Assembly: GCF_018854015.1 (NCBI RefSeq)
Contig: NZ_JAAXYO010000180.1
Coordinates: forward strand, 62,001-126,000
From: Igneacidithiobacillus copahuensis
GTDB taxonomy: Bacteria; Pseudomonadota; Gammaproteobacteria; Acidithiobacillales; Acidithiobacillaceae
DNA length: 64,000 nt
Reading direction: 5' to 3'
The notes beneath the pieces were generated by a model. The model did not search any database. It was given only the letters and a program-made list of their open reading frames with translations, and was not told the origin of the DNA. This document shows, in pieces, positions 53,200 through 61,747 of this stretch (position 1 is the stretch's first letter; every line of letters starts with the position of its first letter). The translations under genes were made by a program, and so were the position numbers.

Positions 53200-54982
53200 G
53201 CCACTCGCTCGACGCCATTGGAGCGCCAGCGCCCGCCTTATCTGGCAGGCGCTGGTTTCCATGCGTCTGGCGGTTCATCTGCTGCTCTTCGTTGCCATTG
53301 CCTCGATCATTGGTACCATTCTTGCGCAACAGGTGAGCTACCATCAGTACGTCGCACAATTTGGTCCCTTCTGGTATCGCGTCTTTTCCGACCTTGATCT
53401 GTACGATGTCTATCGCTGCGGTTGGTATATCGGTCTGGTCGCATTCCTGGTGTTGTCGACAGCATCCTGCATCACCCGCAATACGCCCAGCATGCTGCGC
53501 GATATGGCGCTTCCCAAGCGCCTATCCAGTCAGAAATTTCTGGCTAGCCGCGCGGAACAGGCAGAAATCAGTGTAGCGTCCGGCAGTGGCTCCCTTGCAC
53601 AATGGGGAGGCATCTTGCGGGAAAGAGGATATCGCACCCATACCCTTGCAGGGCCGAATGGACAGCGAATCATCCTGGCGCAGAAAGGCAGATTCTATCG
53701 CCTCGGTTATATTTTTACTCATTTTGCCATCATTATGTTCTGTGCCGGTGCACTATATAATGCCAATTTACCCCTGAAAATACGGGAGTGGTTTGGCGCC
53801 ATTTCGCCACTAAGCAATTTTGCATTACCGCTAGCGACAATTCCCCAAAAGGACTGGCTTCCTGCCAATGACAGCGCCTTCCGCGGCATCATCAGCATTC
53901 CCGTGGGACAGAGCGTGAACGCCATGTTTGAACTGATTGGTGATGGATTTCTGGTACAACGCCTCCCTTTTACCGTCCATCTCGATCATTTTACCATCAC
54001 CCATTACCGCAATGGTATTGCCAAGAGCTTCATTTCCCGTATTTCTTTATACAACGCGCACGGAAAATTGCTACATACCGGCATCGCCTATCCTAATCAC
54101 CCGCTGACCTACGACGGTGTCAGCATCTATCAAACTTCGTATAACGATAGCCGCTCGGTGCTACAATTTCAGAGTCATTCCCTGCTTGATCCTGAACTAC
54201 CGGCGAACACCTTTGGTGTACGCGTTGGCCAGAAGCTGCGTGCCGGTTCCGGTAACTACGAGCTGGCAGTCGAGAAACTGAAAATCAACAATACCATTCC
54301 GCGCAAGGATCTGGGACTGGCAGAACGTCCAGGACACAGCATGATCAACGTGGGCCCCATCGTCCGTTACCAGGTGACCGACCGTAAGACGGGGGAAAGC
54401 TGGATCTACAAGAGTTATTTGCGGCCGCTGGAGCGACACGGGGAGCATTTCTTACTGCTTGCCTATCATCAGCAGGGTAATGGGATAGAACACTATCTGG
54501 CGATTCCCGAAGGAGCGCAGGGCGGAATCGGGTTATTCGTGCATTACCTGGGCGCTCTGGAAAATGCCGCCGCCCAGGGCGCGAACGCGAGTTCTACGGT
54601 TTTCCGGCAGACCCTACGACAGGTCGCGGAAGCACAGAATGTGCAACTGACGCCGCAGGAACGCTCCAATTTTCTGCGGGCCAGTCTGATCGCGTTGCGT
54701 GGCCTGCATGACTATCCCTTACCCTTTCTGGTCACCCTACATCATCTTCACTTGCAGTGGTCAGCAGGACTCGAGATGACGAAATACCCCGGAATGCAGA
54801 TTGTCTATGGTGCGTGTTTTCTGCTGGTTGGCGGAATATTCATCCTCTTCTACGTGCCGCGTAAGCGTCTGTGGATTCGTCTGACGGCTGCCCATCAATT
54901 ACGCGTCAGTGGCGACAGTTCGCGCAATCCGGAGGATTTTCACCAGGAATTCCTCGAAATCACCGAGGAGCTCCAATCCTAA
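53168..54982 (+). CDS. resB: Cytochrome c biogenesis protein ResB (Ccs1)
   Basis: 604 residues. System II haem ligation: ResB with CcsA forms the haem-handling synthase. Helices near 38-58 (LRLAVHLLLFVAIAS), 85-105, about 180-200, and a last one near 545-565 (GACFLLVGGIFILFYVPR), with a large periplasmic domain of about 330 residues. FGPFWYRVFSDLDLYDVYRCGWYIGLVAFLVLS near 65-98 is a family mark. It is placed between the membrane haem protein and soxX, so it presumably serves the Sox cytochromes. Local base composition drops in the middle (53700-54200). Confidence 0.92.
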   Translation: MAIEHSPSLPEPLARRHWSASARLIWQALVSMRLAVHLLLFVAIASIIGTILAQQVSYHQYVAQFGPFWYRVFSDLDLYDVYRCGWYIGLVAFLVLSTASCITRNTPSMLRDMALPKRLSSQKFLASRAEQAEISVASGSGSLAQWGGILRERGYRTHTLAGPNGQRIILAQKGRFYRLGYIFTHFAIIMFCAGALYNANLPLKIREWFGAISPLSNFALPLATIPQKDWLPANDSAFRGIISIPVGQSVNAMFELIGDGFLVQRLPFTVHLDHFTITHYRNGIAKSFISRISLYNAHGKLLHTGIAYPNHPLTYDGVSIYQTSYNDSRSVLQFQSHSLLDPELPANTFGVRVGQKLRAGSGNYELAVEKLKINNTIPRKDLGLAERPGHSMINVGPIVRYQVTDRKTGESWIYKSYLRPLERHGEHFLLLAYHQQGNGIEHYLAIPEGAQGGIGLFVHYLGALENAAAQGANASSTVFRQTLRQVAEAQNVQLTPQERSNFLRASLIALRGLHDYPLPFLVTLHHLHLQWSAGLEMTKYPGMQIVYGACFLLVGGIFILFYVPRKRLWIRLTAAHQLRVSGDSSRNPEDFHQEFLEITEELQS

Positions 54983-55004
54983 ATCACAGCAAAAGGAGAA
55001 CATC

Positions 55005-55370
55005 ATGTTTCATCAAAGCTCTCGCATCCTGCTCTTGCTCAGCGCTATCGCCCTGCCCGCTGCCGCAGTCGCCGCTCCCAGCGCTGCCGATATTGCCGCA
55101 GGCAAATCCATTGCCTTCAATCGTGCCGAAGGCAATTGTCTAGCCTGCCACGTATTGCCAGGAGGGACCATGGCGGGTGACGTGGGACCGGATCTGACCC
55201 ATTTTCCCTTCAAGATTGTTTTTCACAACCGGCAAAAGCTGGTGCATTTTCTCTACGATCCGGAAAAAACCATACCCCACATCAACATGCCACAGTTCGG
55301 AAAAAACAAGGTATTGACTCATCATCAACTCGAACTGGTTGCGGATTATCTTTGGTCCCTTCAAAAGTAA
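55005..55370 (+). CDS. soxX: Sulfur-oxidation c-type cytochrome SoxX
   Basis: 121 residues from ATG at 55005 with AAAAGGAG upstream. A signal peptide ends near AVAAP (about 24-25). One haem motif, CLACH (Cys45, Cys48, His49), and a likely axial Met95 (INMPQFG). VGPDLTHF near 60 and LVADYLWSLQK at the end fit class I SoxX. It pairs with SoxA to start thiosulfate oxidation by coupling thiosulfate to SoxY. soxA follows 24 bases later. Confidence 0.93.
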   Translation: MFHQSSRILLLLSAIALPAAAVAAPSAADIAAGKSIAFNRAEGNCLACHVLPGGTMAGDVGPDLTHFPFKIVFHNRQKLVHFLYDPEKTIPHINMPQFGKNKVLTHHQLELVADYLWSLQK

Positions 55371-55394
55371 TCCTTTCACACCGGGAGAAACGCC

Positions 55395-56267
55395 ATGAAA
55401 TACGCAAAACGAATTCTTTCCGTAAGCTTGGGCTTGGCACTCGGTTGTGCTGTCCTCTCTGCCAACGCCATCGATTGGTGGCAACTAGGCAATACCAAGG
55501 TTGGCCCGCAAAAGACGCTGCAAGACTTTCATCAATACTTCAAGGAACAATTCCCCAAGATGAGTCTCGAACAATACGCGCTCGGGAGTTATGCCTTCAA
55601 TAAACAGGACTATGAACAATATCAACAGGCGATACAATTCAATCCCGGCGATCTTACCCTGAGCCAAGGGAAAAAGCTTTGGGAGACCAAGTTTCCGGAT
55701 GGAAAAACCTACGCATCCTGCTTTCCTGGTGGCGGTAAGGGTGTTGCCGCTGGCTATCCCTATTACAGTGACAAGACCCATCAAGTCGTCACCGCTGCTA
55801 TGCGCATCAATGCCTGCAGGGTAGACAACCATCTGGCGCCACTAAAATACGGCAGCAGCGATCTGATTGCTCTGGAGACCTATTTTGGCTCTCTGTCCAA
55901 TGGAATGCCTACCGATGTCAAGGTAGAGGGCCCTGGAGCCGTGCGCGCCTTTGAGGAAGGAAAGGCCTATTACTTCATGCATCGTGGACAACTTAATTTT
56001 AGCTGCGCGAGTTGCCACGTAGCTTATGCCGGAAAATACCTGCGCGGGCAAATCATCTCGCCGGTGCTCGGACAAAGCGCGCACTACCCGACCTATCGCG
56101 CCTCCTGGAGCGCCGTCAATACCTTTGAAAAGCGTTTCCAGGGCTGCGACAAAAAGGTGGGCGCTGCACCGCAAAAACTGGGTAGTCCAGAGTATCGTGA
56201 TCTGGACTATTTCATGAGTTACCTCAGCAACGGGATCAAGATGAATGTCCCGGGCTATCGACCCTGA
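55395..56267 (+). CDS. soxA: Sulfur-oxidation c-type cytochrome SoxA (monohaem)
   Basis: 290 residues with a signal peptide (about 1-25). Only one haem motif, CASCH (Cys204, Cys207, His208), is present, and Cys251 (FQGC) is the likely haem ligand and persulfide site. The N-terminal domain has Cys109 and Cys141 without CxxCH, so the first haem of dihaem SoxA is lost and may be replaced by a disulfide, as in other monohaem SoxA. SoxAX oxidatively conjugates thiosulfate to SoxYZ. It is followed by ccsA. Confidence 0.94.
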   Translation: MKYAKRILSVSLGLALGCAVLSANAIDWWQLGNTKVGPQKTLQDFHQYFKEQFPKMSLEQYALGSYAFNKQDYEQYQQAIQFNPGDLTLSQGKKLWETKFPDGKTYASCFPGGGKGVAAGYPYYSDKTHQVVTAAMRINACRVDNHLAPLKYGSSDLIALETYFGSLSNGMPTDVKVEGPGAVRAFEEGKAYYFMHRGQLNFSCASCHVAYAGKYLRGQIISPVLGQSAHYPTYRASWSAVNTFEKRFQGCDKKVGAAPQKLGSPEYRDLDYFMSYLSNGIKMNVPGYRP

Positions 56268-56279
56268 GGAGGATTGACG

Positions 56280-57458
56280 ATGTCAGTTGATGTCAGTGAG
56301 CTTCGTCAATGGTTCGCCTTTCCGCAGGGGGCACGGGAACAACGCCTCTGGCAACGCCTTTGGGCGGTGGCGTTGACCGCTGGTGCCTTTGCCGTCTGGG
56401 CGATTTTTCGCGCCGATTTCTGGATGTGGCAGTACATCACCCTAGGGATCTGGTACGCCGGACTCCTCTGGTTTGGTTGGCACTGGCCGGCGTTCCGCCG
56501 CCTGTTTTTCGCCATTCTCGTCGTCGCGGCTCCCGGCGTTGGTCTCTACATGGCTGGTTATACTGCCGCCAACAGCCTTCTGCTGCGCTATGTTTTCCAA
56601 AGCACAGCAATGTTCTACTGGATGAGCGGTGCCATTCTCGTCAGCGCGGTCAGCTATTACTGGTATCTCTATGCCGGCTCCCAGAGTGCTGGCGACCGCG
56701 GCCATCGCTTTGCCTGGCTGGCAACCGTGCTCGGCTTTGCCGGACTCACCATCCGCTGGAAAGAAACCTACGTAGGGCATCCATCCTGGGGCCACATACC
56801 GGTCACCAACATGTATGATGCCATGGTGCTGCTCTGCACCGTTACTGCCCTGTTCTATCTGTACTACGAAGCGCAGGGCAAGCGTCGTGGCCTGGGCGCC
56901 TTTGCCATGCCGATGATTCTGGCGGCAGATATCTTTCTGATTTGGGTCGGAATCGCCTATCACCAGAACCAGATCCAGCCCATCGTGCCTGCCTTGAACA
57001 GCTTCTGGATCAAGCTGCATGTGCCCTGCGAATTCGTTGCCTATGCCAATTTCTATCTGGCGGCGATGGTTGGCCTTGCCTATCTGCTGCGCCAGCGGGC
57101 GGAACGCCTGGGCAGTCGTTTGGTGGAGCGCTTACCTGATCTCAACAAACTGGAACGCATCATGGCGGCCATGGTGACTTTTGGTTTTCTGTTCTTTACC
57201 GCCGGCACCATTCTCGGTGCCGTATGGGCAGCCAAGGCCTGGGGCGGCTTCTGGTCCTGGGATCCCAAGGAAACCTGGGCACTGATCGTGTGGCTCAACT
57301 ACGCCGCCTACTTGCATTTACGGGGCCGTAGCCCACAGCATCGGCCGACGGGAAAAACCCTGGCTTGGTGGTCGGTCATCAGTCTGCTGACCGTCACCTT
57401 CTGCTTCATCGGTGTGGATCTTTTCTTGGGAGGATTGCACTCCTACGCGAAGCTTTAA
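56280..57458 (+). CDS. ccsA: Cytochrome c biogenesis protein CcsA (ResC)
   Basis: 392 residues from ATG at 56280 with GAGGAGG upstream. About eight membrane helices. The haem-handling WWD motif reads WGGFWSWDPKETWALIVWL near 322-340, with His residues flanking (HVPCEFVAY, HLRGRS). CcsA and ResB form System II haem ligase. Ends the sox cluster, and resB-soxX-soxA-ccsA shows a dedicated maturation system around its clients. Confidence 0.94.
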   Translation: MSVDVSELRQWFAFPQGAREQRLWQRLWAVALTAGAFAVWAIFRADFWMWQYITLGIWYAGLLWFGWHWPAFRRLFFAILVVAAPGVGLYMAGYTAANSLLLRYVFQSTAMFYWMSGAILVSAVSYYWYLYAGSQSAGDRGHRFAWLATVLGFAGLTIRWKETYVGHPSWGHIPVTNMYDAMVLLCTVTALFYLYYEAQGKRRGLGAFAMPMILAADIFLIWVGIAYHQNQIQPIVPALNSFWIKLHVPCEFVAYANFYLAAMVGLAYLLRQRAERLGSRLVERLPDLNKLERIMAAMVTFGFLFFTAGTILGAVWAAKAWGGFWSWDPKETWALIVWLNYAAYLHLRGRSPQHRPTGKTLAWWSVISLLTVTFCFIGVDLFLGGLHSYAKL

Positions 57459-57500
57459 AGGCGGGCAGGCGCCTGCAGCACGAGGCGCCGTCCACCAGCT

Positions 57501-58163
57501 TTACTTCCCGCCCCCGGCGGAAATGCCCACCGACGACTTCCATTGCTGCATCTGCGCTATCAGCGGCGATTTAGCGCAATCCGCTGCCGAGAGGCTACTA
57601 CAGGCACTGGCCCACTGGCCGGTAGTCTGGAAAAACTTTTGCGCTGCACCTGCCTGTTCTGCCTGCGCGCCGGTCAAAATCTTCGCTGCCGATCCATAGC
57701 TTGCCGCCCGGGCATGCGCCCAATTGGAGACGCTCTGCCAGCAAGTCGAGCGTTGTGCACCACTCTCGCCAATGCAAGAAGTGCTCTGCTGCCGGGCACT
57801 GGCAAGGTCCTGGGTCCAGCTCTGCGCAAAATCGCTGCTGTTGATGTTCGCCGCGCTGTTCACGATGGGAGCCACCACTTTCGCTTCGGGGACCACCACT
57901 GCCGAAGCACTGGCCTGAGACGACAGGGCCTGGGTCGGCAAGTTCTCCTCGCGGATCGAGGCTGCGGGGATCTTGGCTGTCTGCGGCAACTTCACCTGCG
58001 GCACTACTACCGGCGCAGCAGTTGACGGTGCCGGCTGGGAGACGGACTGAGGCAGTGGCGGCATTACCGGTCCAGAGGGCAACAGGCCATTGTTGGTTGC
58101 TGAGCCACATCCTGCCAAGGTTGCGGCCACGGCAAGGAGCCCAAGGGTAGGAAACAATTTCAT
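57501..58163 (-). CDS. Hypothetical lipoprotein
   Basis: 220 residues. The lipoprotein signal ends in LAGC (Cys about 19). A Pro- and Val-rich stretch (about 25-100) is likely unstructured, then a helical part with four cysteines (about 129, 139, 188, 196: STSC, STCW, SACS, ADCAK) that could form two disulfides. I recognise no family. Convergent with ccsA; a possible hairpin (57468-57489, 7-bp stem) lies between the stops with no T-run. Confidence 0.7.
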   Translation of the reverse strand: MKLFPTLGLLAVAATLAGCGSATNNGLLPSGPVMPPLPQSVSQPAPSTAAPVVVPQVKLPQTAKIPAASIREENLPTQALSSQASASAVVVPEAKVVAPIVNSAANINSSDFAQSWTQDLASARQQSTSCIGESGAQRSTCWQSVSNWAHARAASYGSAAKILTGAQAEQAGAAQKFFQTTGQWASACSSLSAADCAKSPLIAQMQQWKSSVGISAGGGK

Positions 58164-58204
58164 GACGCTGTCCTTTCTTGACGATTCAAGTCCATAGATA
58201 AAAG

Positions 58205-59122
58205 CTATCTCGCAGTTTTCTCTCGTGCTTCGCCCGTCGGATATGCGCTGGCAGGATGACGCCGCTGCGCCGCTGCTGCTACCTCCGCACCAAACAAAAC
58301 CGCCAACCAGGTCATATACAACCAGAGTAGAAATACGGGCAATAGTCCGAGTGCCCCATAGAGCGTCTCGGTGATCGAATAGCGGATGTATTGCGCCAGC
58401 AAGTATTTGGCGACGTTGAGCAGAATAGCCGCAATCAGTGCACCAAAAAATGCGTCGAGGAAGGTCACTCGTGCTGCCGGCAATATCCGATATAACGCCA
58501 GAAAAATCACCATCTCTACGACAAATGCAATAGCATAGCTGAATTGTGCCGGTAACGCTGGCATGGCACCGAAGTGGAGTAACCAGTGTTGCACGGGTTC
58601 CAAAGAAAGAACCAACGCAGCGCTGGCAATGGGGCCAAGGACAATCAGGAGAATGTAGCGCAAGGGTCGCAGCCAGTGCGTAGTGATCTTTTCATTCCAA
58701 ATAGCGTTGAAATGGCGTTCAATTTCGTGAAGCAGCAAAAGCGCCGTTATCAACAAACCAATCACACCATACCAGCCCAAACCCGCGCCGCGGGCCGCCA
58801 GAACATTGAGCCAATGAATGACCGCTTCTCCTACTTCCGGCACAAAACTCTGAAATACATAGCGATCGATGAGTTGCCGTTTTTCTTCAGTGAATCCAAT
58901 GAGATTCCATAGGCTAAAAATGACCGCCAGCAGAGGCACAATAGCCAGTAGAGTGGTGTAGGCAAGCAGAGAAGCTCGATCCACACAGTCGTCCCACCAG
59001 AAGTCCATTCCCGCGCGAATAAAGCGCAATAGGATGCGTCGCCACCAAGGTGTGCCTGCGTGCGGATACCAACGCCCGCGCCCGGAATTCTCCTTGGGTG
59101 CCTTGTCCAACAAGTCAGACAT
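58205..59122 (-). CDS. YihY/BrkB family inner-membrane protein
   Basis: 305 residues from ATG at 59122, overlapping hda by eight bases. About six helices (about 50-75, 105-125, 140-165, 185-215, 225-250, 255-280). The ASLLAYTTLLAIVPLLAVIFSLW segment near 48 and the final GLLPVFLLWLYMTWLAVLFGAEVAA are diagnostic of YihY (formerly wrongly called RNase BN). Function not established; some members are tied to envelope lipid order. Confidence 0.88.
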   Translation of the reverse strand: MSDLLDKAPKENSGRGRWYPHAGTPWWRRILLRFIRAGMDFWWDDCVDRASLLAYTTLLAIVPLLAVIFSLWNLIGFTEEKRQLIDRYVFQSFVPEVGEAVIHWLNVLAARGAGLGWYGVIGLLITALLLLHEIERHFNAIWNEKITTHWLRPLRYILLIVLGPIASAALVLSLEPVQHWLLHFGAMPALPAQFSYAIAFVVEMVIFLALYRILPAARVTFLDAFFGALIAAILLNVAKYLLAQYIRYSITETLYGALGLLPVFLLWLYMTWLAVLFGAEVAAAAQRRHPASAYPTGEAREKTAR

Positions 59123-59804
59123 TTGCCTGTTCTCGAAATATTCGCCATTGGGTAACACTGGGCGTAGCCTGACGTTGCCAGAGCCAGGCCTGAAAGGCCT
59201 CGACCAAACTGGTCAGGGTGCTGAGATTACGCGTTTCGCTGCGCAACAGATGGCGCCGCAAAGGCTCGGCAAAAGGCGGACCGAAACGTGTGGAGATCTG
59301 CAGCAACAATGCGTCGAGCTGCTGGTCCTGCGGACGTTTCAGATAATAACTGGTAAGGGCGGTCAAACGACTTTCCCAGTCGGCAAGCAGCCAGCGCGGC
59401 CGCGGGGCAATGCAACTGACCAGCCAGGGTAAGCCTCTATCCAGACGATAATTGAAGAGACAAAAAAGTTCTTCCTCACGTGCCAGGCTACCTGCCCAGG
59501 CATCGATGTTATCCAGACAGAGGAATGGCGCCGCACAGAGGTCGAGAACGCCGTCGCCAGCGCCTGGCAGCGCCCGACAATCGACGTAGGGAGCCCACGA
59601 GCCGTCAGCAAAGGCGGCCCATAGCAGCAGGTGCGTCTTACCTACCCCTGTATCCCCGTAGAGACAGAGCGCAGTCGACGCCTCACGCAGCTGACGGATT
59701 GCCGCCAGGGCTTCTTCATGCAGGCCCGGAAGGTTGGTCATTCCCGCAAGTTGCCGCGGCTGCAACGGCAGAAGTTGCTGACCTGGTACGGAAGACAACG
59801 CCAT
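59115..59804 (-). CDS. hda: DnaA-related regulatory protein Hda
   Basis: 229 residues, one AAA+ domain. Walker A is GDTGVGKTHLL near 50-59, Walker B-like CLDNIDAW near 95-102, sensor-type segment LTALTSYYLKRP near 147-158. It lacks the DnaA C-terminal DNA-binding domain. Hda stimulates ATP hydrolysis by DnaA with the sliding clamp; QQLLPLQ near the N-terminus fits a clamp-binding box. It heads a two-gene - strand group with yihY. Confidence 0.85.
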   Translation of the reverse strand: MALSSVPGQQLLPLQPRQLAGMTNLPGLHEEALAAIRQLREASTALCLYGDTGVGKTHLLLWAAFADGSWAPYVDCRALPGAGDGVLDLCAAPFLCLDNIDAWAGSLAREEELFCLFNYRLDRGLPWLVSCIAPRPRWLLADWESRLTALTSYYLKRPQDQQLDALLLQISTRFGPPFAEPLRRHLLRSETRNLSTLTSLVEAFQAWLWQRQATPSVTQWRIFREQANV

Positions 59805-59838
59805 CGTTACAAGGCATTCACTCAGCTGACTGTGTACC

Positions 59839-59847
59839 AGTGTAACA
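59839..59847 (-). promoter_or_regulatory. Possible extended -10 for hda
   Basis: TGTTACACT on the - strand at 59847-59839, 35 bases ahead of the hda ATG. It is flanked by ACTGT and ACAGT half-sites 11 bases apart, but I could not find a -35. The 180-base gap (59805-59984) also holds the sodB promoter. Confidence 0.3.
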
Positions 59848-59911
59848 GTGTTCGCCGGGAGCCGGAATCAAGAGACTGGGCAAGGAGCCGGGCAACGGAC
59901 CCGATCGTCGT

Positions 59912-59947
59912 TTGCAGACGACAGGGCTCGCCGACTACAATTTGTAG
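59912..59947 (+). promoter_or_regulatory. Putative sodB promoter with inverted repeat over -10
   Basis: TTGCAG (59912-59917) and TACAAT (59936-59941) with an 18-base spacer, 43 bases ahead of sodB. The -10 is part of a 13-base inverted repeat CTACAA-T-TTGTAG (59935-59947), which could be a regulator site. The -35 is preceded by a GTCGT...ACGAC hairpin-like pair. Confidence 0.48.
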
Positions 59948-59984
59948 ATAGATGCAGTTCCCACCCAGCGACAGGAGAGCAGGA

Positions 59985-60602
59985 ATGTCTGAATATACAG
60001 TACGGGAAGAACTCAAGCCCAGCGGTCTGGAGGGTATCAGTGATGATCAGATCAACGACCATTGGGGGCTTTACAAGGGCTATGTGGCGCAGAGCAATGC
60101 CCTGCGCAAGGAACTCGACGAGCTGCGCGCGGCGGGCAAGGGTGCTTCCCTGGGTTATGCGGATCGGCGCCGGCGTTTTGGTTTTGAATACAACGGCATG
60201 GTGCTGCACGAGTACTATTTCGCGCAGCTCAAGCCCGGTAGCAACATCGATCAGGCCCCAGGCTTCAAGGCAGCGGTGACGGAGCAGTTCGGCAGCGCCG
60301 AAGCCTGGCACGACGACCTGATGGCGGCAGCAAAGAGCCGCGGCATCGGTTGGGCAATCTGCTATTACGACGCCACGACCGGGCAAATCAACAACCACTT
60401 CGTGCAGCTGCATGAGGACGGCAACATCGGTGGCTTTAGCCCGCTGGTGGTGGTCGACGTCTTCGAACACGCCTACATGGTTGACTGGAAGGCCCTGGGC
60501 CGCGGCGATTACCTCGCTGCCCTGCACAAAAACATGAACTGGGCGCTGGTAGAAGCACGCTTCCAGGCCGCCAAGAGCGGACAGGTATTCAAGCGCTTCT
60601 GA
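59985..60602 (+). CDS. sodB: Fe/Mn-family superoxide dismutase
   Basis: 205 residues from ATG at 59985 with GGAGAGCAGGA upstream. Metal ligands: His in DHWGLYKGYV near 27, His in GMVLHEYYF near 70-74, Asp and His in DVFEHAYMVDW near 155-165. The first ligand site differs from the common HYGKHHxTYV form, so this is a divergent subgroup (HW-type). Converts superoxide to peroxide and oxygen. No signal peptide, so cytoplasmic. Iron or manganese cannot be decided from sequence. Confidence 0.88.
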   Translation: MSEYTVREELKPSGLEGISDDQINDHWGLYKGYVAQSNALRKELDELRAAGKGASLGYADRRRRFGFEYNGMVLHEYYFAQLKPGSNIDQAPGFKAAVTEQFGSAEAWHDDLMAAAKSRGIGWAICYYDATTGQINNHFVQLHEDGNIGGFSPLVVVDVFEHAYMVDWKALGRGDYLAALHKNMNWALVEARFQAAKSGQVFKRF

Positions 60603-60624
60603 GCGCCAGATATCGTCCGGCACG

Positions 60625-60653
60625 AAACCCGCAGCCTGCTGCGGGTTTTTTTT
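60625..60653 (+). terminator. Rho-independent terminator of sodB
   Basis: A 10-bp stem (AAACCCGCAG at 60625-60634 with CTGCGGGTTT at 60639-60648), 4-base loop, then five more T to 60653. A strong terminator, 22 bases after the sodB stop. Confidence 0.9.
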
Positions 60654-60712
60654 GGCTTGCCGCGAACGCAGTGGCTTCGTACCATCCTACCATTCGTCTC
60701 CAGGAGCCTGAC

Positions 60713-61747
60713 GTGAACCCCAAAGACCCCCTGACCTATCAGCAAGCTGGCGTGGATATCGATGCCGGCAACCGTTTGGTGGACCGCATCAAACCGCTCG
60801 CCAACGCCACCCAACGTCCCGAGGTGCTGGGTGGCCTGGGCGGCTTTGGTGGCCTTTTCGCGCTCCCCCCTGGCTATCGGCAGCCGGTTCTGGTCTCCGG
60901 TACCGACGGCGTTGGTACCAAGTTGCTCTTGGCCCTGGAGGCGAAGCAGCACGACGGCATCGGCATCGATCTGGTGGCCATGTGTGTCAACGACATTCTC
61001 GTCTCGGGTGCCGAACCGCTCTGGTTCCTGGACTATTACGCGTGTAGCAAACTCGATGTCGAAGTCGCCGAGCAGGTCATTGCCGGCATTGCCGAGGGTT
61101 GTCGACAGGCCGGATGTGCTTTGCTAGGCGGCGAGACTGCGGAAATGCCGGGCATGTATCCCAACGATCACTATGATCTGGCGGGCTTTGCCGTGGGTAT
61201 CGTCGAACGCGATGCCATTCTCGATGGCAGTCGCTGTCGCGCCGGCGATGCACTGGTGGGGATCGCCTCTTCCGGACCCCACAGCAATGGCTACTCCCTC
61301 GTCCGCAAGATTCTGGTGCGGGCAGGTGCCCACCAGCATCTGCAGCTGGGCGGTGAGCCGCTCATCGACCAGCTTCTGCGTCCAACGCAAATCTATGTGC
61401 GGGCCATTCAGTCCTTGCGCAGCGTGGTCGAGATTCACGCTTTGGCGCATATTACCGGCGGTGGCTTGACTGAAAATCTACCGCGCTCCCTGCCCAAAGA
61501 ACTGGCCGCAGTCATCGATCCCAAGAGCTGGCCGCAACCCGCCATCTTCACTTGGCTGCAGGAACAAGGCGAGGTAGACACCACAGAAATGCGCCGTGTT
61601 TTCAATCTCGGCATTGGCATGGTCGCCAGCGTCCCCTGGGAACAGCGCGAGGCGGCCATCGAGAACCTTACTATCAGCGGGCACGCGGCCTACTGCATCG
61701 GCCGCCTGGAAACCCGAAATTCCAGCGGAGTCGTCTATCTTGACTGA
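60713..61747 (+). CDS. purM: Phosphoribosylformylglycinamidine cyclo-ligase PurM
   Basis: 344 residues from GTG at 60713, with CAGGAG upstream. Makes AIR from FGAM with ATP in purine synthesis. Motifs: LTYQQAGVDIDAGN at the N-terminus, GTDGVGTKLLLA near 64-75, VAMCVNDILVSGAEPL near 90, GCALLGGETAEMPGMY near 135-150, GIASSGPHSNGYSL near 183-196, and LAHITGGGLTENL near 245-257. Overlaps purN by eight bases. Confidence 0.97.
   Translation: MNPKDPLTYQQAGVDIDAGNRLVDRIKPLANATQRPEVLGGLGGFGGLFALPPGYRQPVLVSGTDGVGTKLLLALEAKQHDGIGIDLVAMCVNDILVSGAEPLWFLDYYACSKLDVEVAEQVIAGIAEGCRQAGCALLGGETAEMPGMYPNDHYDLAGFAVGIVERDAILDGSRCRAGDALVGIASSGPHSNGYSLVRKILVRAGAHQHLQLGGEPLIDQLLRPTQIYVRAIQSLRSVVEIHALAHITGGGLTENLPRSLPKELAAVIDPKSWPQPAIFTWLQEQGEVDTTEMRRVFNLGIGMVASVPWEQREAAIENLTISGHAAYCIGRLETRNSSGVVYLD

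Noticed and set aside
57459..57500. Terminator between ccsA and the lipoprotein gene
   Set aside because: A hairpin is possible at 57468-57489 but no T-run follows on either strand.
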